Source: an uncultured Selenomonadales bacterium (GTDB lineage Bacteria > Bacillota > Negativicutes > Selenomonadales > Selenomonadaceae). From it: a stretch of DNA of 64,000 nt. The stretch's first letter is position 1; each line of letters starts with the position of its first letter. The stretch is taken from positions 1 to 64,000 of the forward strand of contig CAMUZG010000009.1 of assembly GCA_947165145.1 (NCBI GenBank), written 5' to 3'. The position numbers and the translations under genes were made by a program. Positions 44,496 through 52,150 of this stretch are shown here, one piece after another. The notes beneath the pieces were generated by a model. The model saw only the letters and a list, made by a program, of their open reading frames with translations, was not told where the DNA came from and searched no databases.

Positions 44496-45213
44496 CATTG
44501 ACCCGCCGCAACCACCGACTGCTCCCGCGCCAGCACTTCGTCCGACGCCACCGACTCCGCCGCGAATTGACCGATCTCCATTCGCAAAGGACAAAGCCAG
44601 CGACGATACGCCCGAAGCTCAAGCGCGTGATGCTGTGGCGAACGGTTCCGGCGCATTGACGAAACGCACCGTCGACAAGGGCGACACTCAACCAGACCCG
44701 CCGAATCAAACGGTCACCGTCATTCCCCCCGACGCACCGATAATTCCCGACAGTCAATCCGACTACGACCGCGGCAAAGATGTTCTGCGCGAATTCAAGG
44801 ATTTGGACGCTCGACAAGCCGACTCGACGCCTTACAGTTCAGCGGAACAATCGCGCCCCGTCATAACGAAATTCAATCATCAAGAAGGACACGGCGGAGC
44901 CTTTTGGATATTCACGATAATTTTCGTGGCAGTCGCGTCGTTCGTCATCGTGAAAAAATTTTTGCTAACGGACAAACCCGCGCTCACGAAGTCGCAGTTG
45001 TTCGAGGATTCGTCAAGCAGATTGCAAGCCACAGCGGATAAAGTCAAACCTGTCAAGACGACGAAACCCGTTACGACATCAAAACCTGCGCGGACAATCG
45101 ACACGTCAAACAAAAAAGCGACGACCGACAAGATTGAACCTGTCAAGCCGCCGCCGCCCCGTTCGCCGAAAAAAGATGACGACAAGGGCAAACATTTTGA
45201 AGTTCGCGTCTAG
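44437..45213 (+). CDS. Pro-rich single-pass membrane protein of unknown function
   Basis: A 258-aa low-complexity protein. Residues about 1-20 are read through heptamer repeats (SQFLIPNSTFLIAI), 22-48 are Pro-rich (PPQPPTAPAPALRPTPPTPP), 48-145 are polar and Asp-rich, and about 150-167 form the only membrane helix (AFWIFTIIFVAVASFVIV). The C-terminus (185-258) is Lys/Thr/Pro-rich with repeated KVKPVKTTKP-like phrases. I do not recognise the family. The original start may have been lost or moved by the repeat, since the ribosome-binding site and first codons are repeat-derived. It follows ddh closely. Confidence 0.6.
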   Translation: MRKKVAPSQFLIPNSTFLIAIDPPQPPTAPAPALRPTPPTPPRIDRSPFAKDKASDDTPEAQARDAVANGSGALTKRTVDKGDTQPDPPNQTVTVIPPDAPIIPDSQSDYDRGKDVLREFKDLDARQADSTPYSSAEQSRPVITKFNHQEGHGGAFWIFTIIFVAVASFVIVKKFLLTDKPALTKSQLFEDSSSRLQATADKVKPVKTTKPVTTSKPARTIDTSNKKATTDKIEPVKPPPPRSPKKDDDKGKHFEVRV

Positions 45214-45241
45214 AGCGAGTCGATAAACTTGGAACCAGCAT

Positions 45242-45342
45242 GTGACGAGGAATTTTTTCGTATGACAAGGCGTCAGCGAGAAGTCGTAGTAAGCTACGTC
45301 GAGCGCGCAACAACGCAGTCAGACGGAAAAAGAACCGTCACT
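45242..45342 (-). repeat. dispersed MITE-like repeat, copy 5
   Basis: Read on the minus strand, it starts GTGACGGTTCTTTTTCC and ends CGAAAAAATTCCTCGTCAC, the same ends as copy 1 (3346-3478), but the interior is entirely different. Conserved ends with a swapped interior support a mobile element defined by its termini. Confidence 0.72.
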
Positions 45343-45366
45343 GCCAAATTCAATGTCAGACTCTGA

Positions 45367-46050
45367 TTATCGCGCGGGAACGATAGAACGAATCCACGCC
45401 TCGAAACTGTCGGGGTTGCGCGTTTGGATAAGAATAACACCTGGGCCTCTGAAACGGCAAACGAGACCTTCACCAGAAGTGATGCTCGAAATCCAGCCGC
45501 TCGACGAGGCCTTTTCGATTTTGTAGTCCATGTAGTCCGGCCAGGCGACGAGGTGCCCGTTGTCGATGATGAATTCTTCGCCGCTGTCCAAGTTAATCGG
45601 ATGAATCACGCCGTAGCTTGAAATGAAAATCGTGCCGCGACCTCTGGCATTGATCACGAAGAAACCTTCGCCGCTGAAAAGTCCGCGTGAAAGATTTTGC
45701 GCCTTCGTCGAAATGTCAATGCCCTGCGTGGAAGCAAGAAAGCCGTCCTTTTGAATCGTGAGACCGTAGGAGCCGTCAAGCTCAACGTCGAGAATTCCGC
45801 CGGGCAACGCGTGACCGAACAAAACTTTGCCGCGACCACGACGCGCCGTCAGCTCTTGGAAGAACATACTTTCGCCCGAAAGAAATTTTCTCGCAAGACC
45901 GCCCAAAATGCCGCCGTCCATCTTGCCTTCAACGTCAACAGTCGGCGACATGGCAATCATCGCGTCGGACTCGGCTTTGATACTCTCGCCACGTTCAAGC
46001 CAGCATTCGACGACGGGGAACGCTTCGGGGTACAAAATTTCATATTTCAA
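45367..46050 (-). CDS. AIM24/TIGR00266-family protein
   Basis: A 227-aa beta-rich protein of the AIM24 (TIGR00266) family. Landmarks are LERGESIKAESDAMIAMSP (about residues 18-36), GGILGGLARKFLSGESMFFQ (about 46-65), and the repeating Gly-rich strands GEGFFVINARGRGTIFIS. Bacterial members form trimeric tryptophan-RNA-binding-protein-like beta barrels of unknown function. TTG start with AGGAGG upstream. Confidence 0.88.
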   Translation of the reverse strand: MKYEILYPEAFPVVECWLERGESIKAESDAMIAMSPTVDVEGKMDGGILGGLARKFLSGESMFFQELTARRGRGKVLFGHALPGGILDVELDGSYGLTIQKDGFLASTQGIDISTKAQNLSRGLFSGEGFFVINARGRGTIFISSYGVIHPINLDSGEEFIIDNGHLVAWPDYMDYKIEKASSSGWISSITSGEGLVCRFRGPGVILIQTRNPDSFEAWIRSIVPAR

Positions 46051-46095
46051 AATAAATCACCTCCTGCACATTGTATCACATGCGGAAAGTTTTTT

Positions 46096-46138
46096 TAATG
46101 TGGAATTAGGAATTAGGAATTAGGAATTTGGAATTGGC
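46096..46138. repeat. heptanucleotide tandem repeats (AATTAGG)
   Basis: Clear period-7 array: GGAATTAGGAATTAGG continuing with AATTTGG and AATTGG units. It lies in the gap between the AIM24-family and TtcA-like genes. Confidence 0.85.
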
Positions 46139-46152
46139 AATGTTACGACCGA

Positions 46153-46959
46153 TTAAACGTTGTCACCGCGCTTAAATTGTTTCAACGCAAAGTAAGCGTT
46201 GCGCATTTGCTCACGAGTTTTAGGCGCGTCCCAAAGTTCGCCGATTGAATTTTTCCGCATCGCCGCTGACAAATGACTGAACAGGTCGGGGAAAATTTTT
46301 TCAAGGTCGACGATAAGATTTTTTATCCGTTGCCGATTGGTCAAGCCGTCGAACGGACATGGCGACTTCAACACGTCAAGCCCGCGTTCCGCCGCGAAAT
46401 TTTCAATTTCAAATTCGCGCAGATAAACCAGCGGTCGAATCACCGTAACGTTTGTTCGGTCGAGAAAAGTTTTCGGCTGAAACGTCGTGAGCTGTCCCGA
46501 CGATAACAGGCTCATAAAAAAAGTTTCCACGGCGTCGTCCAAATGGTGAGCGTAGGCAACTTTGTTCGCGCCAAGCTCGATTGCAACGCGATTGACGGCG
46601 GCTCGTCTGAAGTAAGCGCAGGTGAAGCACGGACTTTTTCCGGACTGTTCGCGAATCAGCGCGGCAATGTCGACGCGGTGAACTTCGTGTTCAATGCCCA
46701 ACTCGTTGCAAAATTTTTTGACGCGGGAAATTTTTTCGGCAAAGTCTTCGTTGAAATGCGGATCAATCGTCAGCGCGGTCAACGTGAAATTTTTTTTCGT
46801 GCGCCGCTTCAAACAAGCCAACGCGTAAGTCAAAAGCAAGCTGTCCTTGCCGCCCGACACGCCGATTAAAATCCTGTCGTTGTCGTCAATCAGCTCGAAC
46901 TCGACGACTGCGCGGACAATCTTGCTGAAAATAATCTGCGGCAAATTAAAATCGTTCAT
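46153..46959 (-). CDS. TtcA-like PP-loop tRNA thiolation protein
   Basis: A 268-aa PP-loop ATPase of the TtcA/TilS superfamily. The ATP motif is GVSGGKDSLLL (about residues 33-43); a CxxC pair (PCFTCAYFRR, about 110-119) and a third Cys in KSPCPFDG (about 200) match the Fe-S and sulfur-handling cysteines of TtcA, which makes 2-thiocytidine at tRNA position 32. The exact target is not certain because the family includes other members. ATG start with GGGGGAG. The last ten residues (LKQFKRGDNV) appear to be encoded by a fragment of the MITE-like repeat. Confidence 0.85.
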   Translation of the reverse strand: MNDFNLPQIIFSKIVRAVVEFELIDDNDRILIGVSGGKDSLLLTYALACLKRRTKKNFTLTALTIDPHFNEDFAEKISRVKKFCNELGIEHEVHRVDIAALIREQSGKSPCFTCAYFRRAAVNRVAIELGANKVAYAHHLDDAVETFFMSLLSSGQLTTFQPKTFLDRTNVTVIRPLVYLREFEIENFAAERGLDVLKSPCPFDGLTNRQRIKNLIVDLEKIFPDLFSHLSAAMRKNSIGELWDAPKTREQMRNAYFALKQFKRGDNV

Positions 46960-46971
46960 GGCTCCCCCGAA

Positions 46972-48090
46972 TCAGTTGTCTTTACCGGGCATGAGCACGA
47001 TATTGACGGGCAAATTGCTTGCACCAGGCGGTGAATATTCAAAGCTCACTTGTCCGCTGTAATTGCCCAGCTCCGAAAGTTCCGTGCCTTCCGTCATAAT
47101 CGAAATCCATTCCGCGCCGGCAACCGCGACTGCAAGATTTTCGGGCGGCATTCTGTCACCGAAGTACAAGCGATGTGCAGGCGTCTGAATCACGCCGCTT
47201 TGACCGTAATATTTGTAACGGAGTGCGCCGGCATAATGTCCGCCAATCGGGCTCAAACAAAATCGCGTAGGAAATTTCATGCGGAAATTTATCGTGTAGT
47301 TGATGCCGTAATTGCCGTAGTTGATGACCTCCGAGCCGTCGGTTGCGTCGATTCCGCGCTTGAACAGGTCGTGAATGTTGTCGCCGATACGAATGTAGCC
47401 GAGCCCGTCGCGCTCCGAATCATACGGTCGTTTAAGCGTCAACGTGCGATTCATCTGCTTGAACGTCCCGCGCAGTCGCTGTTCATCTTTCGGCAAAATT
47501 TCGGCGTAGTAAATAAATTGGAGCGGGTCAGCATGTTCAGGGTACATCATCAGATAAATTGTGACGGGCTTATTCGCAGTGAAGTCGCAAACGCCGTGAA
47601 TCAGTTGCCCCGGCTTGAGCAGAAAATTTTTTTCACGCGGCTGATAAACTTTGCGCTCATACGGCTCAAACTCAATCTTGTCGCGGAAATCGTCTTCCAT
47701 GTACATTGTCTGCGTTATCTTGCCGACGCTGAAATAATTTTTATTCGGCTCACTCATGCCGCCGCGCGTGATGTCGACGACGACGTTTTCATTGTTCGGA
47801 TTCTCGAAAATTATCGCGAAACGTTTGCGGACGCCCGTGTTGTTCAGGTGGTAGAAAAGAATTCGCGCCTCGCCGCTGACCGTGTCCGTGTAAAGAATTC
47901 CGTTGCGGTTGACGTATTCGGGGCTGTCGGAGAAAATCAGCGTGCCACCCGAATCCTGTGACAAGACGTCAAGCTTTTTCATCACCGTTGATTGAAAAGT
48001 TCTGTTCGCTGCGGAAACGTTCGGTAGCAACGCGCTGAAAGATGTTGTCGCCGCCAAGATTGCCGCGAAAAATTTTTTGAAAAAATTCAT
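46972..48090 (-). CDS. secreted protein of unknown function
   Basis: A 372-aa exported protein with signal peptide MNFFKKFFAAILAATTSFSA (cleavage after VSA, about residue 28). The mature part is beta-rich, without Cys pairs or catalytic motifs that I recognise; recurring phrases are ARILFYHLNNTG, VVVDITRGG and TIYLMMYPEHADP. The layout recalls envelope proteins with immunoglobulin-like beta sandwiches. The ATG at 48090 has GGGGAG upstream and gives a clean signal peptide; an earlier in-frame ATG at 48120 does not. Location is periplasm, outer surface or medium. Confidence 0.78.
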   Translation of the reverse strand: MNFFKKFFAAILAATTSFSALLPNVSAANRTFQSTVMKKLDVLSQDSGGTLIFSDSPEYVNRNGILYTDTVSGEARILFYHLNNTGVRKRFAIIFENPNNENVVVDITRGGMSEPNKNYFSVGKITQTMYMEDDFRDKIEFEPYERKVYQPREKNFLLKPGQLIHGVCDFTANKPVTIYLMMYPEHADPLQFIYYAEILPKDEQRLRGTFKQMNRTLTLKRPYDSERDGLGYIRIGDNIHDLFKRGIDATDGSEVINYGNYGINYTINFRMKFPTRFCLSPIGGHYAGALRYKYYGQSGVIQTPAHRLYFGDRMPPENLAVAVAGAEWISIMTEGTELSELGNYSGQVSFEYSPPGASNLPVNIVLMPGKDN

Positions 48091-48154
48091 CGATAAGTCT
48101 CCCCAAAAAAATTTTAGCAAGCCGCGTGGGCTTGCGTATTCAATTCGTGTTAAG

Positions 48155-49120
48155 TTATCTGCGCCGCCGAAGTTTCGTTTCGATTAACGCCAGACCGTCC
48201 TCGTTGATGTTTGGCTTGCGAATGTAGCCGACCGCCGTCGACCGCTCAATCTCGCTCAAAATTTTGAAGTCGCGGCTGTCCGTCATGATTATCGCGGGAA
48301 TTCGCTTGAACTTAGCGTTTCCGTTGACGAGCGATAAAAACTTCAGACCGTTGACAAAGGGCATATCTAAGCTGACGAGAATCAAATCAATACTGTCGTT
48401 CTCCAAAATTTTCATGCCTTCGACTGCGCTTTGAGACGTGACAATTTCGCAGGGCAATCTGTTTTTGAGCGTGTCGCGCTCCTGCCGCAAGTCAAAAATG
48501 TCGTCGTCGATGAGCAGAATTTTGAACGCAACCTTTGATTGAGTTTCAGCGGCCTCTTCTTCGTCGAATTGCAACAGCTTGTTAATCCTTTCGACAAGCG
48601 TATTCGGTTCGCACGGTTTGGTAACGTAATCCTGCACGCCGAACGAAAAGACATTCGCGACAAGTTCGCGTTCCGTGGAACCGGACATCATCATCACGGG
48701 CGTATCCTTGAACTTGTCATCTTCGCGAATGCGGATGAGCATGTCCACGCCGTTATAGTCGGCATCCAAAATGACGAGATTAACTTCGCGGCTGATGAGC
48801 GTGTTGATTGCGTTTAACGTGTTGCTCGTCGCCAAAATTTTGTATTCGGGCAGACTGCGCTCCAAAATTAATTTGGTCAAGTTGAGGTTGCGTTCGTCGT
48901 TGATGACGATGAGAATCACGATTTCGCGGCGTTCCTGGACGACTTTGCGCAGGGAATTGTTTTTAAGCAGCTCCATTTGGCGATTTTGAGTTTTGGCACG
49001 CTCGCGGAATTTTTCCAGGCACGCTTGGCAATAAAGACCGCTCTCTATAATTTTCCCGCAACCAGCACATTGACGAACCGGCATACGGGATTTGTTATCG
49101 TAAGCTCCGTTTCTGGCCAT
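48155..49120 (-). CDS. zinc-ribbon protein with two receiver domains
   Basis: A 321-aa signalling protein with an N-terminal zinc ribbon (CAGCGK ... YCQAC, residues about 18-35), a linker helix, and two response-regulator receiver domains (about 66-185 and 200-320), with no output domain. REC1 keeps the acidic residue, a phospho-acceptor Asp (NLVILDADYNG) and the Lys of VTKPCE. REC2 has IDDD, but the acceptor Asp is replaced by Ser (DLILVSLDMP), so it is probably a pseudo-receiver. The partner kinase is unknown and none is nearby. No ribosome-binding site precedes the ATG closely; AAGGAGG lies about 36 bases upstream, so the start is uncertain. Confidence 0.82.
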   Translation of the reverse strand: MARNGAYDNKSRMPVRQCAGCGKIIESGLYCQACLEKFRERAKTQNRQMELLKNNSLRKVVQERREIVILIVINDERNLNLTKLILERSLPEYKILATSNTLNAINTLISREVNLVILDADYNGVDMLIRIREDDKFKDTPVMMMSGSTERELVANVFSFGVQDYVTKPCEPNTLVERINKLLQFDEEEAAETQSKVAFKILLIDDDIFDLRQERDTLKNRLPCEIVTSQSAVEGMKILENDSIDLILVSLDMPFVNGLKFLSLVNGNAKFKRIPAIIMTDSRDFKILSEIERSTAVGYIRKPNINEDGLALIETKLRRRR

Positions 49121-49238
49121 TGTTCACGAGCTGCCGCTAAGTCGACAGCTTCTAACCTCCTTCGCGACGACGCACATATTTTCTAATAGTTTAACGAAAT
49201 TCTTCAACGTGTCAACAAAAAAAATTAATCGGCAATGT

Positions 49239-50195
49239 TCAGAACACGCCGAGCGTTTTGAACAGCAATATCCAGCAGAACATTGTAACGCACGACAACG
49301 CCGACGTGAACACCACGCAGTTGCCCGCAAGGTCAGAATCGCCGCCCATTTGTTGAGCCATTGCGAACGACACCACAGCGCACGGCGACGCGAAAATTGC
49401 CACAAGCGTCACGAACTCAATCCCACGGAAGCCGAAGACGTAAGCCGCCGTAAAAAGCATCACTGCTGGCACGAGAATCAATCGCCCGAAGATTGCGCCG
49501 AGAAGTTGTTTGCGATGTTCGTGCGTCGAGCCGAATTTGAATGACGCACCCAAAATTATCAGTGCAACGGGTGTCGTCGCTGCGGAAATTTGTCCGATTG
49601 GTTTGAGCACGGGCTTTGGAACTTCCACGCCCAAAATTAAAAGCGTCGCGCCCGCGATTGCTCCGAGGATCATCGGGTTTTTGAGAATACCTTTAACAAT
49701 CGGCAACAACGCGAATTTCCCGCCGCGAAATGTCTCCAACGCGAACACCGCAAGGATATTGTAAATCGGCACGATAACCGCAATCATCATCGTCGAAACG
49801 GCAATGTTCGCGTCGCCGAAAATGTTCGCGACAATCGGCACGCCCATCAAAACGAAATTGCTACGGAAAATCGCTTGAACAAGTACGCCGCGCCTGCGAT
49901 TGTCCGGCTCGATACGCGGAATAAAAATCATCAGCAACGTAAAAACCGCAAGCACGCCGCACGCTCCGAACAACATCAGCTTCGGGCGGAAACTTTGCGC
50001 CAGCTCCGTCGTGTAGATTGAGTAGAACATCATGCAACAGAAAAACACGCGGAAGACCATGCGGTTCATGTGATTGAGTTCTTCGTCGGTCAGCCAGCGG
50101 CGGAACTTCACGAACGCACCGATTGACATCAAACAAAACATTGGAACGACCGCGCTCACCGCCACGATAAAATTGCTGAGCATTGCGCTTTCCAA
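49239..50195 (-). CDS. AEC-family (auxin efflux carrier-like) transporter
   Basis: A 318-aa inner-membrane carrier with about ten helices in two inverted halves. Features are the first helix VVPMFCLMSIGAFVK, FRSNFVLMGVPIVANIFGD (about residues 110-128) and the second-half PVALIILGASF and FASPCAVVSFAMA. In bacteria this family carries organic acids such as malate. I chose the TTG at 50195, which has AAGGAG at 9 bases; the ATG 12 bases further in, or a longer form from 50219, are alternatives. It is divergent from coaX. Confidence 0.85.
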   Translation of the reverse strand: MESAMLSNFIVAVSAVVPMFCLMSIGAFVKFRRWLTDEELNHMNRMVFRVFFCCMMFYSIYTTELAQSFRPKLMLFGACGVLAVFTLLMIFIPRIEPDNRRRGVLVQAIFRSNFVLMGVPIVANIFGDANIAVSTMMIAVIVPIYNILAVFALETFRGGKFALLPIVKGILKNPMILGAIAGATLLILGVEVPKPVLKPIGQISAATTPVALIILGASFKFGSTHEHRKQLLGAIFGRLILVPAVMLFTAAYVFGFRGIEFVTLVAIFASPCAVVSFAMAQQMGGDSDLAGNCVVFTSALSCVTMFCWILLFKTLGVF

Positions 50196-50263
50196 AGTCT
50201 TCAACTCCTTGCGCGTCATTGTACCACGTCGACGGGCTTAACTCAAAATTGCCGCGAAAATTT

Positions 50264-50292
50264 TTGTACTTCGCCCGCGCACGTGATATAAT
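50264..50292 (+). promoter_or_regulatory. promoter of the coaX operon
   Basis: TTGTAC (50264-50269) and a consensus TATAAT (50287-50292) are 17 bases apart, about 31 bases before the coaX TTG. Confidence 0.65.
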
Positions 50293-50323
50293 CCCGAATA
50301 AAAATTTTTGAGGAGTTGGTCAC

Positions 50324-51097
50324 TTGCTTCTTGTAATCGACATCGGCAACAGCAATATTGTTATGGGCACCTACAGCGGAAAAAATCTGATGAAACATTG
50401 GCGCATCTCCACCGACAGACAAAAGACGGGCGACGAGTACGGCATGTTGATTAATGACCTCTTCCGCTATCAAGGCGTGAAAATTTCCGACGTGAAGGAC
50501 ATCATCATTTCGTCAGTCGTGCCGCCGCTTATCGTGCCGATAACCAAAATGTGCGAGCGTTACTTCAAAATTAAGCCGCTGGTTGTTGGTCCTGGTATCA
50601 AGACGGGCATAAAGCTCAACTACGAAAATCCGCGAGCAATCGGCGCAGACAGGATTGTTAACGTCGTCGGAGCGTTTGAACTCTACGGCGGTCCGCTGAT
50701 TGTAATCGACATCGGCACGGCAACGACCTTTGACGTTGTCTCGGAGACGGGCGACTTTCTCGGCGGCGTCATTGCACCAGGTATCGTCGCGGGCGCGGAA
50801 TCACTTTTCACGTCGACGGCAAAACTTCCACGCATTGAACTTGTCCCGCCTAAAAATGTCATCGGACACAACACGATAACTTGCATGCAGTCGGGGATTA
50901 TTTTCGGCTACGTCGGGCAGATTGACACGATTGTCCAACGAATTCGTGACGAGATGGGCGCAGATTGGCACGCGAAAGTTGTTGCGACGGGCGGCTTGGC
51001 AAAGATGATTCACCGCGAATCAAAGACGATTGACAAGATTGATCACTTCCTGACGCTGTCGGGTTTGCGCGTCCTGCATGAAAGAAACTCCGTATGA
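50324..51097 (+). CDS. coaX: type III pantothenate kinase
   Basis: A 257-aa ASKHA-fold kinase for the first step of coenzyme A synthesis. Motifs are the N-terminal phosphate loop IDIGNSNIVMG (residues about 5-15), GADRIVN (about 107-113) and IDIGTATTFD (about 128-137) with the catalytic Asp. TTG start with GAGGAG 8 bases upstream. It overlaps dusB by 4 bases (ATGA). Normal length. Confidence 0.96.
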   Translation: MLLVIDIGNSNIVMGTYSGKNLMKHWRISTDRQKTGDEYGMLINDLFRYQGVKISDVKDIIISSVVPPLIVPITKMCERYFKIKPLVVGPGIKTGIKLNYENPRAIGADRIVNVVGAFELYGGPLIVIDIGTATTFDVVSETGDFLGGVIAPGIVAGAESLFTSTAKLPRIELVPPKNVIGHNTITCMQSGIIFGYVGQIDTIVQRIRDEMGADWHAKVVATGGLAKMIHRESKTIDKIDHFLTLSGLRVLHERNSV

Positions 51098-52065
51098 CGA
51101 CCGCTGAAATTTTTCAAAGTCCGATTTTCCTTGCGCCAATGGCTGGTGTGACTGATACCGCGTTCAGAATTTTGGTGCGTGAACTTCTCGGCGACTTCGG
51201 CAAAAATCTGCTGATGTTCTCGGAAATGGTCAGCGCGACGGGCGTCCACTACCGCAACGAAAAAACTTTGCAAATGCTTGAAACTGTTGCTGAGGAACGT
51301 CCGACGGCGATTCAAATTTTCGGCTCCGACCCGACAATCTGCGCGGAGGCTGTGGCTTACGTCGAACAAATCGGCTCGGCTGCTGTCATCGATTTCAATG
51401 CGGGCTGTCCTGCTCCGAAAATCTTCAATAACGGCGAAGGTTCCGCACTCATGAAAAATCCCGCGCTCTTGGAAAAAATTTTGTCCGCAATAAAAAAAGC
51501 CGTGAGCTTGCCTGTTAGTGTCAAAATTCGGCTCGGTGTCGACGCGAATCACATTAACGCCGTTGAAGTTGCTAAACGTGCCGAAAGTGCAGGTGTCGAC
51601 TTCATTGCCGTCCACGGTCGCACGCGCGAACAATTTTATTCGGGAGCCGCCGATTGGAATCAAATCGCCGAAGTCAAAGCCGCCGTGAAAATCCCCGTCA
51701 TTGCCAACGGTGATGTGCGCGACTTCGACAGCTTGGACGAAATTTTTTCCGCGACAAATGCTGACGGCGTGATGATTGGGCGAGCCGCGCAGGGCAATCC
51801 GTGGATTATCAACCGTCTGCTGAAATATTTTTTGACGGGCGAAAAACTTCCACCGCCTACAATCAACGAACGCGCTTCAATAATGCGTCGACACCTGCAG
51901 AAAATTATTTTTTACAAAGGCGAACATGTCGGCGTGCGTGAAATGCGTTCTCATGCCGCGTGGTACACCAAAGGCTTGACGGGCGGCGCAGAGCTACGGA
52001 ACATGTTCAATCGCGCTGAAACTGTCGACGACTTCTCAGAGGTGATTAATCTGCTTGATGGATAA
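51094..52065 (+). CDS. dusB: tRNA-dihydrouridine synthase
   Basis: A 323-aa FMN enzyme reducing uridines in tRNA. Landmarks are LAPMAGVTDTAFR (residues about 13-25), the catalytic Cys in DFNAGCPAPKI (about 101-111), FIAVHGRTREQFYSG (about 172-186) and NGDVRD (about 204). The DusB subtype is suggested by gene order typical of Firmicutes and by length. It overlaps coaX at its start; its own end runs a few bases into an upstream-extended reading frame of the aminopeptidase, whose true start is further on. Confidence 0.94.
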   Translation: MTTAEIFQSPIFLAPMAGVTDTAFRILVRELLGDFGKNLLMFSEMVSATGVHYRNEKTLQMLETVAEERPTAIQIFGSDPTICAEAVAYVEQIGSAAVIDFNAGCPAPKIFNNGEGSALMKNPALLEKILSAIKKAVSLPVSVKIRLGVDANHINAVEVAKRAESAGVDFIAVHGRTREQFYSGAADWNQIAEVKAAVKIPVIANGDVRDFDSLDEIFSATNADGVMIGRAAQGNPWIINRLLKYFLTGEKLPPPTINERASIMRRHLQKIIFYKGEHVGVREMRSHAAWYTKGLTGGAELRNMFNRAETVDDFSEVINLLDG

Positions 52066-52150
52066 TATGACACTGTCCGCGCAGGTCACTAAGCTTAAAG
52101 ACAAACTGCGCAACTGGAAACGAATTCAAATTGCAAAGGAGCAACGCAAA

